Shown one piece after another: positions 1 to 8,805 of a stretch of 64,000 nucleotides of DNA. Position numbers and translations under genes: made by a program. Position 1 is the stretch's first letter; the number at the start of each line of letters is the position of its first letter. Source of the DNA: a virus. The stretch lies in the IMG/VR virus record IMGVR_UViG_3300046660_000219, positions 62,001 to 126,000 of that record, one strand, 5' to 3'. The notes below the pieces were generated by a model. The model was not told the DNA's origin. It saw only the letters and a list, made by a program, of their open reading frames with translations, and searched no databases.

Positions 1-689
1 CCAGCCCGGTGACTGACAAGTCGCTCAGTGGTTCCATCGCTAATGGCCTTGGTGCTAGCTTCACGCCTACTCTTATTCTGGGTGTTCCTGTAAACCCATT
101 GGCGCGCTCTGTTGCGATCATTGGCGACAGTATTCCCACGGGTACGGGCGACACGGCTGACGCCAGTACTGGCGCTATCGGTTATATCGAACGCGGCCTG
201 ACCATGGCTGTACCTGCGTCTAAGTTTACTCGCGGTTCCGATCGCTTGAGTTATTGGGCGGTGCGTCGCTATTGCCGCATGTCTTTGATCACGAAGTATT
301 TTACGGACGTGATCATCGAACTCGGTGTTAACGACTACCAATTGACGTTGTCTACCGCTTCGCAAATGCAGACCAACTTTATGGCTCTGCGTGATGAATT
401 GCTTAGCGCCGGTATACGTGTTTGGGCGTGTACCGTTACGCCCGTTACCACGGGTACGGCTGGAGCCCAAACGCCAAGCACTTATGTGGCTGTACAGCAA
501 GCCTATAACACTTGGTTACGCGCTGGTGTGGCTGGTGTAAGCGGGCTTATCGATGCTGCGCTTATAGCTGAAGGCGGTCTCAATACGGGTGTATGGGTGC
601 AAGCTTATTTCGGTGATGGTACTCACCCTAATCAAGCTGGTTCTATTGCTATGTCGGCTGCACTTAACCCGGCTATGTTTGGATACTAA
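1..689 (+). CDS. SGNH/GDSL hydrolase, 5' end cut by window edge
   Basis: The reading frame is open to the left edge (frame from base 3), so the GTG at 9 is probably not the real start and this is the C-terminal part of a longer protein. About 226 residues are visible. They carry the SGNH blocks: a GDS nucleophile block (IIGDSIPTG, near residue 38), a GVND block (near residue 105), and a final block with the catalytic histidine (GDGTHPNQAG). The family hydrolyses esters, commonly acetyl groups on polysaccharides. In a phage structural region the likely job is deacetylation of host surface glycan by a tail fibre or spike. A hairpin terminator follows 18 bases after the stop. A second SGNH enzyme lies at 21281-22516. 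Fold and family are clear; the substrate is inference. Confidence 0.8.
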   Translation, partial: SPVTDKSLSGSIANGLGASFTPTLILGVPVNPLARSVAIIGDSIPTGTGDTADASTGAIGYIERGLTMAVPASKFTRGSDRLSYWAVRRYCRMSLITKYFTDVIIELGVNDYQLTLSTASQMQTNFMALRDELLSAGIRVWACTVTPVTTGTAGAQTPSTYVAVQQAYNTWLRAGVAGVSGLIDAALIAEGGLNTGVWVQAYFGDGTHPNQAGSIAMSAALNPAMFGY

Positions 690-706
690 ACGCTAACTTT
701 GGATTT

Positions 707-740
707 AAGCCCGTCAGGCCTCGTGCTTGGCGGGCTTTTT
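707..740 (+). terminator. Rho-independent terminator after SGNH gene
   Basis: Stem AAGCCCG/CGGGCTT followed directly by a T run. It closes the upstream transcript. The 120 bases from here to the next start contain no gene that I can see. Confidence 0.8.
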
Positions 741-862
741 AGTGCCTATACCGTAAGCTATAACGCAATTATGCCGAAAAGCTAACCGTATAAGTCTAAT
801 TCAATATAGCAAAGAACGCTAGCGGTATAGCTAGCCCGGTTAAACTCGCAAGGAGGCGGCTA

Positions 863-2746
863 ATGCCTAAGCCGAATAGCCTGCGTGGGAACGTGAACGC
901 GGCCAATGGTCCCGCAGGCGCGCCGATGATCATTGGCGTCGCTTCGGGGGCTCGACCGCGAACCATTTCCACCGCCACCTATCAAGACGCAGTGGAAAAT
1001 CCTACTATTTCCCTGCGCACCAACCATTTCGGTATCGGCCAAGAGGTCGCTTCTCCGGTGGATGGTACGCCACTAACCCGCGTCGAAGAGCCGCAAGACG
1101 TCTCGGCCGCCGACCTTTTCGCCACTACGGCGAAAGTCGGTAGCTGTGAATTCTGCGCTACCGATCTTTACGCTGACAAACAAGTCGCGTCGCTGATCGA
1201 CGGCCATCAAGGCCACTGTGTGATGTGCGGTCACGGCGTCGCGTTCAAGGCGGAAACCAATCCGGTTACTGCTGAAACCCCTGCCGCCAATGTTGAAGCT
1301 ATCGAAACGGTACCCGGTGTTGCTCTCGCGAGCGATAACACTAACCGTTTCGCTTTCGACGACATGACCTTCGTTAACGAAGAGGGCGGCGAACCTAACC
1401 AAGAGGAAGCTGCCATGACGGATCGCGATAAGGACCGCGACGCTATCGTTTCGGCTCTTCGGCCGACTGTGATCGCATCCGATGCGAAGACCATGGACGG
1501 CGAGCCGGAAGGCGACGAAGACGAAGACGACACCGAAGAAGAGGACGAAGAACCGGAAGGCGAATCGTCTGAAGGTGGCGAAGAGAACACCGATGACGCT
1601 GCTGGCGATGCTTTCGCTGACGACGTTGAGAACGATGAAGAATCGGAAGGTGACGACGAAGGCGAAGACGACGATGACGAGGAAGAAAACGACGAGGAAG
1701 CTAATGCTAACCTCGACGCTCCTCCGGTTGTTGAACCTGTAGAACCTAGCGTTGACACGCCGCCTGCTGAAGTGGCTACCACGGAAGAGGCTCCGGCTCC
1801 TGTCGTGCCTACGGAAGTCATTGCGCAGCCTCCCGAGGCTGTTGCGGAACCTGTTACCGTTGTTGCTAACACGGAAGAACAGACGCCACCGGTTGAAGAG
1901 GCTCCTACGCCTACGCCGGATGCTACTGTTACGGCTGCTGACGTCGCCATCGATGATTATCAAGCCGTTGACATCAATACCGTTGATCTGACGAGCGCGG
2001 TTATTGTTCCCGCTAGCGAAACCGCTGCTTACGTCATGATCGGCGCGGCTCCGGCGCTGTATTTGGACAAGGTGCAAGCCTCTGTTCAGGTTCAAAATCT
2101 CTGGCACAAGACCGACAGTCTGCGTCATGCCCTTACGGCTGCTATGCAGACCAGTACCGATCGTCAAGCGACCCTAGCGTCGTTCGGCGGTGAAGTTGTT
2201 ACCATTTCGACGTCGATGCGTGACTACGCCAAGCAAAAGCTGGACGGTTTTACCGCCAAGGCTGAAGCTGAAGTCGCCTCGATGTCGCAAGACTACGCTA
2301 CCCGCTTTGATCGCGCTATCGCGGTTGCGGCTATGGGTACCGTGAAGCGGTCGTTTGGTGGTGGCGTTGATCCGCTTACTACCAATTTGGTCGCTGTTCT
2401 AGAGAACAACGGCGTTCGTCAGCCGCAAGCCCTGGTGCTTGCTGCCATGCGTGACGCTATGCCCGCTCTCCTTAAGGTTATTACCGACAAGGCTAGCGAG
2501 CTGGTTCTCGCCTCCGACGATGTTCTGTCCAACACCGCAGAAATGGTTGGAAACGCGGCGTTCCCCGTCGAGCTTCCTGAACCTGCTCCTATCGTCGAGC
2601 AACCGACTACCGTTACTCCGGAAGTGGCTAAGCCGCTCGCGGTGAAACCTAACCCGGTTGCTGTCATCGAAACGGCCCGCGTGCGTGAAGTGGCTTCGCC
2701 CGAACGCGTTAAAATGCTGGTCTCCTCTCTCGGTACCCGGCGCTAG
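863..2746 (+). CDS. Acidic Zn-finger protein, possible prohead core/scaffold
   Basis: The protein is 627 residues and starts after a strong AGGAGG site. Residues about 93-122 hold two CxxC pairs (CEFC and CVMC), which suggest one zinc-binding knuckle. Residues about 210-290 are almost purely Glu/Asp with Gly and Ser, followed by a Pro/Val/Thr/Glu-rich linker to about residue 370. The C-terminal 250 residues look folded and helical. It lies two genes upstream of the major capsid protein, where tailed phages commonly encode scaffold or core proteins, and the acidic, low-complexity composition suits such a role. I recognise no specific family, so scaffold is inference from position and composition. 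Long open frames on the opposite strand here are artefacts of the acidic repeats. Confidence 0.55.
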   Translation: MPKPNSLRGNVNAANGPAGAPMIIGVASGARPRTISTATYQDAVENPTISLRTNHFGIGQEVASPVDGTPLTRVEEPQDVSAADLFATTAKVGSCEFCATDLYADKQVASLIDGHQGHCVMCGHGVAFKAETNPVTAETPAANVEAIETVPGVALASDNTNRFAFDDMTFVNEEGGEPNQEEAAMTDRDKDRDAIVSALRPTVIASDAKTMDGEPEGDEDEDDTEEEDEEPEGESSEGGEENTDDAAGDAFADDVENDEESEGDDEGEDDDDEEENDEEANANLDAPPVVEPVEPSVDTPPAEVATTEEAPAPVVPTEVIAQPPEAVAEPVTVVANTEEQTPPVEEAPTPTPDATVTAADVAIDDYQAVDINTVDLTSAVIVPASETAAYVMIGAAPALYLDKVQASVQVQNLWHKTDSLRHALTAAMQTSTDRQATLASFGGEVVTISTSMRDYAKQKLDGFTAKAEAEVASMSQDYATRFDRAIAVAAMGTVKRSFGGGVDPLTTNLVAVLENNGVRQPQALVLAAMRDAMPALLKVITDKASELVLASDDVLSNTAEMVGNAAFPVELPEPAPIVEQPTTVTPEVAKPLAVKPNPVAVIETARVREVASPERVKMLVSSLGTRR

Positions 2747-2809
2747 GACACGGTAGGAAATAACCTACCGTTCCGCCCGTAACCCAACCTCTCGAAGGAA
2801 AACAGTACC

Positions 2810-3535
2810 ATGATCGACTTCGCGAATTCGAAGATCGTCCGTCGTGCGATGGAAAATGTCGCGCTCGCCACCACTGGTCTTGAAGAGGGCGTCGCTCTCC
2901 TGGGTCTGATGGAAGACGGCGAATATGTCGTCAAGCTGTCGGACGGCACTACTAATCTGTCGTTCGCTGGCTTCGCCCAATCGGAACGTCAAACGCCTAC
3001 CCTTCTGCCGGTTTGCCGTCAATACAAGGCGCTTAACCTGACCGGCGGCGGCGTTGGTTTCGTCCTGCCGCGTGCGAACGTCGGCGGCGTCGTGGTTCGC
3101 TACACCGATGGTAATGGTACCAAGCTGACGCTTGGCTCCAGCACCCCGTCGGCTGGCGAATACTACATCAGCGGCACTACTGTTACGGTTAACGTTGCTG
3201 ATCTAAACAAGCTCATCCAAATGACTTGGATGTTCTCGCCGACTCAGGCTGACATCCTGGCTGGCGTTGGTGGTGACAACACCCCGACGACTGTCGGTAC
3301 CCTTGTTGGTCAATATCGCACCACCAACGTGATCAAGGAAGCCGATGACCTGCGCATCAGCAACTTCGATCCGGCCATCGATTGGGACGCCTGGGTTCCG
3401 GCTACCGGTCTGAAGGTTGCTGCTAACGGTATCGTCACCACTGCGGCTGGTACCGGTGTCGCTATCACTGGCGCTCGCGTTGTCCACGCTCCGGACACCG
3501 ACAGCGAATACCTGGGCATTGCGTTCCGCGTCTAA
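2810..3535 (+). CDS. Probable capsid decoration or accessory head protein
   Basis: The protein is 241 residues, with an AAGGAA site ahead of the ATG. It is rich in Gly, Thr and Val with alternating hydrophobic residues that predict mostly beta structure, and it has no signal peptide or membrane segment. It sits directly upstream of the major capsid gene, separated from it by a perfect 11-bp hairpin, which suggests separately adjusted expression. Codon use is even and biased toward GC-ending codons, like the capsid gene, as expected for highly expressed virion genes. I recognise no family. Decoration or cement protein is the best guess from size, composition and position. Confidence 0.4.
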   Translation: MIDFANSKIVRRAMENVALATTGLEEGVALLGLMEDGEYVVKLSDGTTNLSFAGFAQSERQTPTLLPVCRQYKALNLTGGGVGFVLPRANVGGVVVRYTDGNGTKLTLGSSTPSAGEYYISGTTVTVNVADLNKLIQMTWMFSPTQADILAGVGGDNTPTTVGTLVGQYRTTNVIKEADDLRISNFDPAIDWDAWVPATGLKVAANGIVTTAAGTGVAITGARVVHAPDTDSEYLGIAFRV

Positions 3536-3549
3536 GCCCACGGCCACAT

Positions 3550-3596
3550 CGACGGGAATGGTAGTAACAGCCTAGGCTAACATATCATTCCCGTCG
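3550..3596 (+). terminator. Hairpin between head genes (attenuator-like)
   Basis: A perfect 11-bp stem, CGACGGGAATG with CATTCCCGTCG, closes a 25-base loop. No T run follows, so it may be an RNA stability element or partial terminator that sets the ratio of the flanking genes rather than a full stop. Confidence 0.5.
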
Positions 3597-3651
3597 CTCT
3601 CCGGTTTCTCCACTATGGCCGTGTGGCCGTACGCAAAGAAAGTGTATCGAA

Positions 3652-4731
3652 ATGATCCCCCAACTCCTGAATCCCAAGGCGAAGCACATCGCTGTCGCTA
3701 GCGTCGGTGGTTCGCGTCTGTTCAACGAACAAGGCGAACTGAACGCTACCACTAAGAAGGATGCGCTGATCCGCATTCTGGCCACGCTGGAACAACTCGG
3801 CGAAGGCAATATCACTACCGACGCGCAAGAAGAGTCGGCTACCCTTACGCCTGCTGAAAAGCGTGAAATCCTGACTGCTGCCTACCACGACGCCAGTGGT
3901 GAAGCGTGGCGCGAAATCGGCGCGCAAATCGCCGGCCGCCTGACGGAAACCAACAACCGTGAAGGCTTCGCCCGTCGTTTCATGATCAAGGGCGATCTGC
4001 AACAAGGCAACCGTCCGCGTTTCGAAGTTGACGTGAAAAACGTTACGGCCGTTAAGGCTGTCGGTACTGCGCAAGTGCACCCGATCTTCGTCCGTGACAA
4101 GTACATCGAAGTCGACGAAATCCAATTCGTCGCCAACCCGTACATCACGGAAAACGACCTGAACCAAGGTTCGGCTGACCAACTGGACAAGGCTTACCTT
4201 AACGCGCTGGAGCAAATCCAGCGCCAAGAGGATATCCTTTTCCGTTATCAACTGCTGGCCGCCGCCGGTGCGTTGAACGCTAACCCGCAACTATATATGA
4301 CGGGCGCGTTCTCTTCGGCCTATCTGACCGAAATGCACGAAACGCTAGGCTCGTGGGGTCTGACCGCCGCGTCGCTGCTGATGACGACCGACATCATCGG
4401 CGACATCATCGGCCAATCGGGCTTCACCGATTGGTTCGATCCGGTGTCCAAGTACGAGATGATCCAAACCGGCAAGATCGCTACCGTTCTTGGTATGGAT
4501 CTCGTCTCGGATGGCTATCGTCACAAGAAGATGCGCGTGCTTACGCGCGGTGAAGTCTTCGCGCTGGCGTCGCCGGAACAACTGGGCGGCTATACCGATC
4601 GTGGTCCGGTGCAATCGGCCCCGACCGGCCCGCAGCACACCCAAACCATCGGTAAGGGTTGGATCATGCACGAGTCGTACTCGTCGGTCCTGGCCAACGC
4701 CGCCGCCGTGGTTTCGGCTCGCAAGATCTAA
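3652..4731 (+). CDS. Major capsid protein
   Basis: The protein is 359 residues. Size, position, highly biased codon use and composition fit an HK97-fold major capsid protein of a large myovirus. Features consistent with that fold are a long N-terminal helical arm (residues 1-90), a central Glu/Arg-rich region with an FEVDV strand, a long helix near residues 160-210 (with QIQRQEDILFRYQLL), and a C-terminal beta-rich domain ending SARKI. The start lacks a strong SD: only AAAGAAAG lies about 10 bases upstream, so another translational enhancer may act. Stable stem-loops flank it on both sides (3550-3596 and 4739-4937), as often seen for very abundant phage mRNAs. The family call is by recognition, not alignment. 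Confidence 0.75.
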   Translation: MIPQLLNPKAKHIAVASVGGSRLFNEQGELNATTKKDALIRILATLEQLGEGNITTDAQEESATLTPAEKREILTAAYHDASGEAWREIGAQIAGRLTETNNREGFARRFMIKGDLQQGNRPRFEVDVKNVTAVKAVGTAQVHPIFVRDKYIEVDEIQFVANPYITENDLNQGSADQLDKAYLNALEQIQRQEDILFRYQLLAAAGALNANPQLYMTGAFSSAYLTEMHETLGSWGLTAASLLMTTDIIGDIIGQSGFTDWFDPVSKYEMIQTGKIATVLGMDLVSDGYRHKKMRVLTRGEVFALASPEQLGGYTDRGPVQSAPTGPQHTQTIGKGWIMHESYSSVLANAAAVVSARKI

Positions 4732-4738
4732 CTGCAAC

Positions 4739-4893
4739 GGAGACGGTGGGGAGTTTACTTTTTCACCGTCTCCAACAGCTAGAACATACAGTTTTCTCGC
4801 TACGTATTAGAGACACTTCGGCCCGGTAACGGGGTCTCACTACGAATGCGAAACCGCTTACTACGTGTGTCCTTCTCGGACTTGGTCACACGT
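4739..4893 (+). other. Structured 3' region of capsid mRNA (three stem-loops)
   Basis: Three consecutive inverted repeats lie between the capsid stop and the terminator: GGAGACGGTG/CACCGTCTCC (4739-4773, perfect 10 bp), GAGAC/GTCTC (4810-4838) and ACGTGTG/CACACGT (4863-4893). None has a T run. There is no gene and no tRNA fold. It may be a stabilising 3' UTR or a small RNA released from the capsid transcript. Confidence 0.5.
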
Positions 4894-4903
4894 TAGCCAA
4901 TGA

Positions 4904-4937
4904 AAGGGTGGGTGATTCGTCTCACCCACCCTTTTTT
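4904..4937 (+). terminator. Strong rho-independent terminator after capsid gene
   Basis: A perfect 12-bp stem (AAGGGTGGGTGA with TCACCCACCCTT) and a four-base-class loop, running into a T6 tract. It isolates the capsid transcript from the connector and tail genes. Confidence 0.92.
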
Positions 4938-4956
4938 GTTGTCTAGGAACTCCCGC

Positions 4957-5646
4957 ATGGTTAGTTCGGCTAACATCGATAGTCTGCGCGAAATCTCCAC
5001 TATCGAAGCCGCTCTTGGCTACGGCGCTAACGCGCTTGGGCGTATTCCGCGCTATCGTCGTAATCGTCCGCCAGTAGTGTCGCTGCTACGTCCTACTGAT
5101 ACGTACACAATGGAAGCTGAGCTGCGTAAAATCAATAACGGCAACATTCCTGATACCTTTATTCTATCCACGTATGGCGGTATGTTGCCACCCCCAGCCG
5201 CACGCTCTAATACGCATGCCGCACGACAAGGTCGCCCTGTTGGTTTTGGCGATAAAGGACAGAACTTCAAGGCCCGTGAAACTGACGTACAAATCACACT
5301 GAATAGTACGCTGTTCTCCAACAATCTTGCGACCATCTACAACTACAACGTCATGGTGTTAGAGTACAATGTCGTTGTCGGTGTGATGAACTTGGACGCC
5401 ATGGCTATTCCGGTATCTGTTACTATTTCTGAACAGATGCAAACTATCTTACCGATCCCGGGCATAGCTAGTTCAGTCTTTCTCGATCAACTATTTAGCC
5501 TGTCGTTCACCGCAACGATCGATACGCGAGCTGTAACACTGGAGCGCACGCCGCTGCTGCGCACCGTGGAGTTCGCGACGCAACTCAACGACGTGATCGA
5601 TATCAGCGTCAAAACAATAACCAATGACACCGAGTGGGGGCTATAA
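4957..5646 (+). CDS. Hypothetical virion protein (neck/connector candidate)
   Basis: The protein is 229 residues. The start at 4957 is chosen because it follows TAGGAA at good spacing; the upstream in-frame ATG at 4900 would place the terminator hairpin inside the gene. The first 100 residues are polar and include a Pro-rich PPPAARS stretch. The second half is predicted beta-rich with repeated Val/Ile/Thr alternation. It lies between capsid and sheath, where myoviruses encode head-completion and tail-terminator proteins. The stop overlaps the next start (TAATG), so the two are translationally coupled. No family recognised. Confidence 0.5.
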   Translation: MVSSANIDSLREISTIEAALGYGANALGRIPRYRRNRPPVVSLLRPTDTYTMEAELRKINNGNIPDTFILSTYGGMLPPPAARSNTHAARQGRPVGFGDKGQNFKARETDVQITLNSTLFSNNLATIYNYNVMVLEYNVVVGVMNLDAMAIPVSVTISEQMQTILPIPGIASSVFLDQLFSLSFTATIDTRAVTLERTPLLRTVEFATQLNDVIDISVKTITNDTEWGL

Positions 5647-6116
5647 TGGTAGCACGTGTAACTAGCACCCTTGGTTTTGACGTCCGTTTGTACTCTGCGT
5701 CCTCGTCCATACGTCGCTCTGTTGTCGAAACCCGCGTCGGCTACAACGTCGCGAACGGCTACAATAAATGCGAAAACGTACTGTCGACAGACTCGCAGTT
5801 GATCACGGTCGATGTGTCCAAGCTACTGTATATCCAAGCAAAACAGCCGTTCACTATCACGGTGACGCGCGGTCCTAAGTTGCAGGAATATGTGTACCTG
5901 ACACGTCCTGACGGTACCTTTTTGACGCGCCTGGACGGAACGTATTTCATACGGCTAATCGAGCCTATCGTTACTGATGTGGAAGTGACCTCGTACACTG
6001 AGACGCATTCGTCGTTGTGCTTGATCACGCCATCCGCCGGCGAAGGGGAGACTATAACGGTAGTAGTTTCCCGCGCCTCCAATGTTGATACCCCTATCGT
6101 CGTGGTGTCAGCCTAA
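5646..6116 (+). CDS. Small virion protein with LTRPDG repeat module
   Basis: The protein is 156 residues, and the ATG overlaps the upstream stop as TAATG, with a GTGGGGG site in front. The body is all-beta in character (V/T/I-rich). Residues 84-104 are two octapeptide units of the LTRPDGT/LTRLDGT type closed by a YFIRL cap. The same module recurs in the genes at 19396 and 20580, which are otherwise unrelated. Position between capsid and sheath suggests a connector or head-tail joining component. Function unknown; the repeat may be an assembly or adhesion element. Confidence 0.6.
   Translation: MVARVTSTLGFDVRLYSASSSIRRSVVETRVGYNVANGYNKCENVLSTDSQLITVDVSKLLYIQAKQPFTITVTRGPKLQEYVYLTRPDGTFLTRLDGTYFIRLIEPIVTDVEVTSYTETHSSLCLITPSAGEGETITVVVSRASNVDTPIVVVSA
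5895..5957 (+). repeat. LTRPDG peptide module, copy in small virion protein
   Basis: Encodes two consecutive 8-residue units (YLTRPDGT, FLTRLDGT) followed by the YFIRL cap. It matches the modules at 20281-20532 and 21183-21251 at protein level. Confidence 0.85.
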
Positions 6117-6145
6117 CCCGAGCTTTGCTCCTACTGGAGATGTCA

Positions 6146-6481
6146 ATGTCTTCGAACTGCAAGGTTACCAATAAGCTCGCCACCGCGTTGATCCTTAACA
6201 ACGCCGAAGGTGACACCATCCAACTTCCGCCGAGCCGCGACGCGCATAATGTCCCGCGCTCCTACATCCACTTCCAAGCGCCTAGTATCGCTGTCGCTGA
6301 TATCGAAGGTTACGATTACAGCATTGGACGGTTCGCCGATGATGCTAAAGCGGAACCCGTAGTGGTTGAAGCGCAAGACGAAGTTCTGGAACCGGCCGCT
6401 CCGCCTGCCACGACGCAACCTGTGTCTAATGGTAACAGTGGTGGTCAGCGCCCGAACTCCAACAATCCCCGTAACCCGTAA
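6146..6481 (+). CDS. Hypothetical small virion-region protein
   Basis: The protein is 111 residues. ATG 6146 is chosen because GGAG sits seven bases ahead; an ATG two codons upstream would be too close. The first 70 residues look like a compact beta domain (CKVTNKLATALILNN, then an IHFQAPSIAVADI strand). The last 40 residues are Pro/Ala/Gln/Asn-rich and probably disordered. It lies 15 bases before the tail sheath gene and is likely co-expressed with it. No family recognised; a head-tail accessory role is possible. Confidence 0.5.
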   Translation: MSSNCKVTNKLATALILNNAEGDTIQLPPSRDAHNVPRSYIHFQAPSIAVADIEGYDYSIGRFADDAKAEPVVVEAQDEVLEPAAPPATTQPVSNGNSGGQRPNSNNPRNP

Positions 6482-6496
6482 GGAAAGTAAGCGACC

Positions 6497-8731
6497 ATGG
6501 CCGATAACCTTGGCGTTACGGTTGAGCGCGACGACGAGAGCGGTTTCATCACTGCTGACGGTGCTACCGTTACGGTGGTGGGCTTCTACTCGACGCGCGG
6601 TTCGACCAAGCCCTACTACACTTCCGACCCTGGCGCGTGGACCGCTGAATACGGCAACCCCGACGCTTCTATTTCTTACGCCGGTTACAGTGTGCGCAAG
6701 CCGCTAGAGCAAGGCGACGGTGTCTGGAATCTGCGCATTACGGATAGCGCTACCTATGGCGGTGCGTTCGTTACCGCTGGTACGACGTCCGTGTCTAAGC
6801 TCCCGTTCCTGGCGGCTGGTTGGCCGTACTCGATTGACGATGTTGATACGGCTATCAATCCGACCCGTCCGCTGCTTATCCAGCTCAAGTTCTCAGCGGC
6901 CCTGATTACGGCCAACTCGTTCACGTGTACCCTTGTTGGTGAGAGCGCTCAGGTGTCTACGACGCCGGTAGTATTCGCCACTGACAGCGATACGACGATG
7001 GGCGCTATCGTTGCTGCCATTCAATCGAGCATGGACGCGACGTTCGGTGCTGGCGGTACGGTTTCGGCCGGCGAAACGACGCTTATTCGTACCATTAACG
7101 TGATCCCTCCGGCCGGTAAGACGATCTCGATCACGGGTGCGGCTGTCACGCTTGGTGCTTCGCAAGCTACCGTTACTCAAGGTAGCCCGTTACTGATCTT
7201 CCAACATGCCAACCCTGGTTCGACTTCGGACGAACTCGGCTACTTTTTGTCCAACCCGGACTTGGGGCAGCGCGAAGTCGTTACCTTGACGTTCCCGTCC
7301 GCGCTTAGCACGGGACACGGTACTCTTGTTACCGTTAATGGTGCGGCTACGTCGTCGATCGTCTACGCGACGTCCAGCGATGCTACTATGCAGGCCATCG
7401 CTGACGCTGTCGCAGCGCTAGCCACGGTCAAATCGGCTACGGTTACCAAGGTAGCGTCTGGTGCAAGCAACGACCGCACCATTACCATTATCTTGAAGAC
7501 GGCTACAGCTACGGCTGCTACTGTTAGCACGACGCAAGCTGGTGGCGCTCCGGTTCCGGTGATCAAGTCCACCAAGCCCGGCGTTGATCCGGATGGTAGC
7601 TTTACGCTGGCGATTTTCGACCGCCGTAACCCGGCTGTCACGGTCGATAGCTGGCGCGTCAATCTCACCGAACGCTTGGACGGTGACGGCGTGCAACAGC
7701 ACATCGAAGAAGTGATCAATAAGGGTGATGCTAAATCGCGCCTGTTGCGGGTGATTTCGCTGGCTCCAAAGGATGGTTCGGTTCGTATTCCGTTCGATCC
7801 GGACACTGGCGTGATCATGACGCAGATTGCGTACCTTTCTGCCGGCAATAACGGTGTCATCCCTTCGGCCGCCAAAATGGCTGACGCTATGTTGGTCTTC
7901 CAAGATCCTTACCGTTATCCGGCTGATCTGATGATCAGTGCTGGTTACACGTCCATTGCCTATCAGCAAGCGTTGAAGAACATCGCTAAGCTGCGTGGTG
8001 ACGGTACGTTCGCCATCCTGGACATTCCGAGCACGCAACAGTCGTTCGACAACCTGATTAACTACCGTTTGTCCACGCTAGCTATCGACGATTCGTCGGC
8101 TGGCGCGTACTACCCCGACGTGGAAATGCAAGATCCGGTTACGCAGCGCAAGCTGTTTGTGCCGCCGTCTGGCCATATCGCGGCGGTGTTTGGTGTTAAC
8201 GACCGCGTGCGTGGCTTCGGTAAGGCTCCGGCCGGTCGTAAGGTTGGTGTGGTCGATACCACGGCGCTGCGTTATGAATATACGCAGGCGCAAGTAACGC
8301 TTCTGGCGGAGAACTACCAGCTTAATGGTATTCTCAAGAAGGGCGTTTCGTGGTGTGTGTGGGGTGATTTCACCCTACAAGTCATGAAGTCTGCGTTACA
8401 GTTTACGGGCATCAGCCGTCTGGTTGGTAAGCTTGAATTCGCCATCGCCGACATGCTTGACTTCGACACGTTCGATCCGTTCAATGACGCGCAAGCGTTC
8501 TCGATGCGTGAGAAGATCAACCGCTTCCTGGCGCCGTACATCAAATCGGAAGACCTTCGCGGTTACACGGTCAATACTGGATCTACCGCCGGCAATACGG
8601 CGGCTCTGGAGGACCAAGGCGCACGCATCGTGGAAATGAAACTCAATCCGACGCGATCGACCCGCAAGATCAAACTGCGATCGATCATTACGGCGGCTGG
8701 GGTTGAAACTACCGTTACGGAAGTCGCCTAG
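6497..8731 (+). CDS. Tail sheath protein (gp18-like)
   Basis: The protein is 744 residues and starts after AAGGAAAG. It forms the contractile sheath that drives the tail tube through the host envelope. The C-terminal third has the typical sheath layout: a KSALQFTGISRLVGK helix, an FDTFDPFNDAQ turn, and a final beta domain (IVEMKLNPTRSTRKIKL) that links neighbouring subunits. The N-terminus (VTVVGFYSTRGST) matches the sheath N-terminal arm. The middle 300 residues are Thr/Ala/Val-rich surface domains and appear to contain two similar beta modules (near residues 130-250 and 255-365). Length is close to the T4-like range. The tube gene follows directly after a strong terminator. Confidence 0.88.
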   Translation: MADNLGVTVERDDESGFITADGATVTVVGFYSTRGSTKPYYTSDPGAWTAEYGNPDASISYAGYSVRKPLEQGDGVWNLRITDSATYGGAFVTAGTTSVSKLPFLAAGWPYSIDDVDTAINPTRPLLIQLKFSAALITANSFTCTLVGESAQVSTTPVVFATDSDTTMGAIVAAIQSSMDATFGAGGTVSAGETTLIRTINVIPPAGKTISITGAAVTLGASQATVTQGSPLLIFQHANPGSTSDELGYFLSNPDLGQREVVTLTFPSALSTGHGTLVTVNGAATSSIVYATSSDATMQAIADAVAALATVKSATVTKVASGASNDRTITIILKTATATAATVSTTQAGGAPVPVIKSTKPGVDPDGSFTLAIFDRRNPAVTVDSWRVNLTERLDGDGVQQHIEEVINKGDAKSRLLRVISLAPKDGSVRIPFDPDTGVIMTQIAYLSAGNNGVIPSAAKMADAMLVFQDPYRYPADLMISAGYTSIAYQQALKNIAKLRGDGTFAILDIPSTQQSFDNLINYRLSTLAIDDSSAGAYYPDVEMQDPVTQRKLFVPPSGHIAAVFGVNDRVRGFGKAPAGRKVGVVDTTALRYEYTQAQVTLLAENYQLNGILKKGVSWCVWGDFTLQVMKSALQFTGISRLVGKLEFAIADMLDFDTFDPFNDAQAFSMREKINRFLAPYIKSEDLRGYTVNTGSTAGNTAALEDQGARIVEMKLNPTRSTRKIKLRSIITAAGVETTVTEVA

Positions 8732-8740
8732 CACCCTTGA

Positions 8741-8775
8741 GGAGCTGTTACCATTTAGGTGGTAACAGCTCCTTT
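8741..8775 (+). terminator. Terminator after sheath gene
   Basis: A perfect 13-bp stem (GGAGCTGTTACCA/TGGTAACAGCTCC) followed by TTTCT. It probably lowers read-through so that sheath and tube messages can be set separately. Confidence 0.85.
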
Positions 8776-8805
8776 CTCCAACCTAGTTAGAAGGAGATCG
8801 TCACC

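Noticed and set aside
690-862. A sigma70-type promoter ahead of the acidic gene
   Set aside because: AT-rich words such as TATAAGTC occur but no convincing -35 and -10 pair at proper spacing could be fixed by eye.
1073-2167. Long open frames on the opposite strand of the acidic gene, including a Ser-rich 239-residue and a Phe/Arg-rich 364-residue frame
   Set aside because: They mirror GAA/GAC-rich codons of the acidic protein, have low-complexity translations and no ribosome binding site.
4801-4900. Possible tRNA in the structured region after the capsid gene
   Set aside because: The hairpins do not form a cloverleaf and there is no T loop or acceptor stem.
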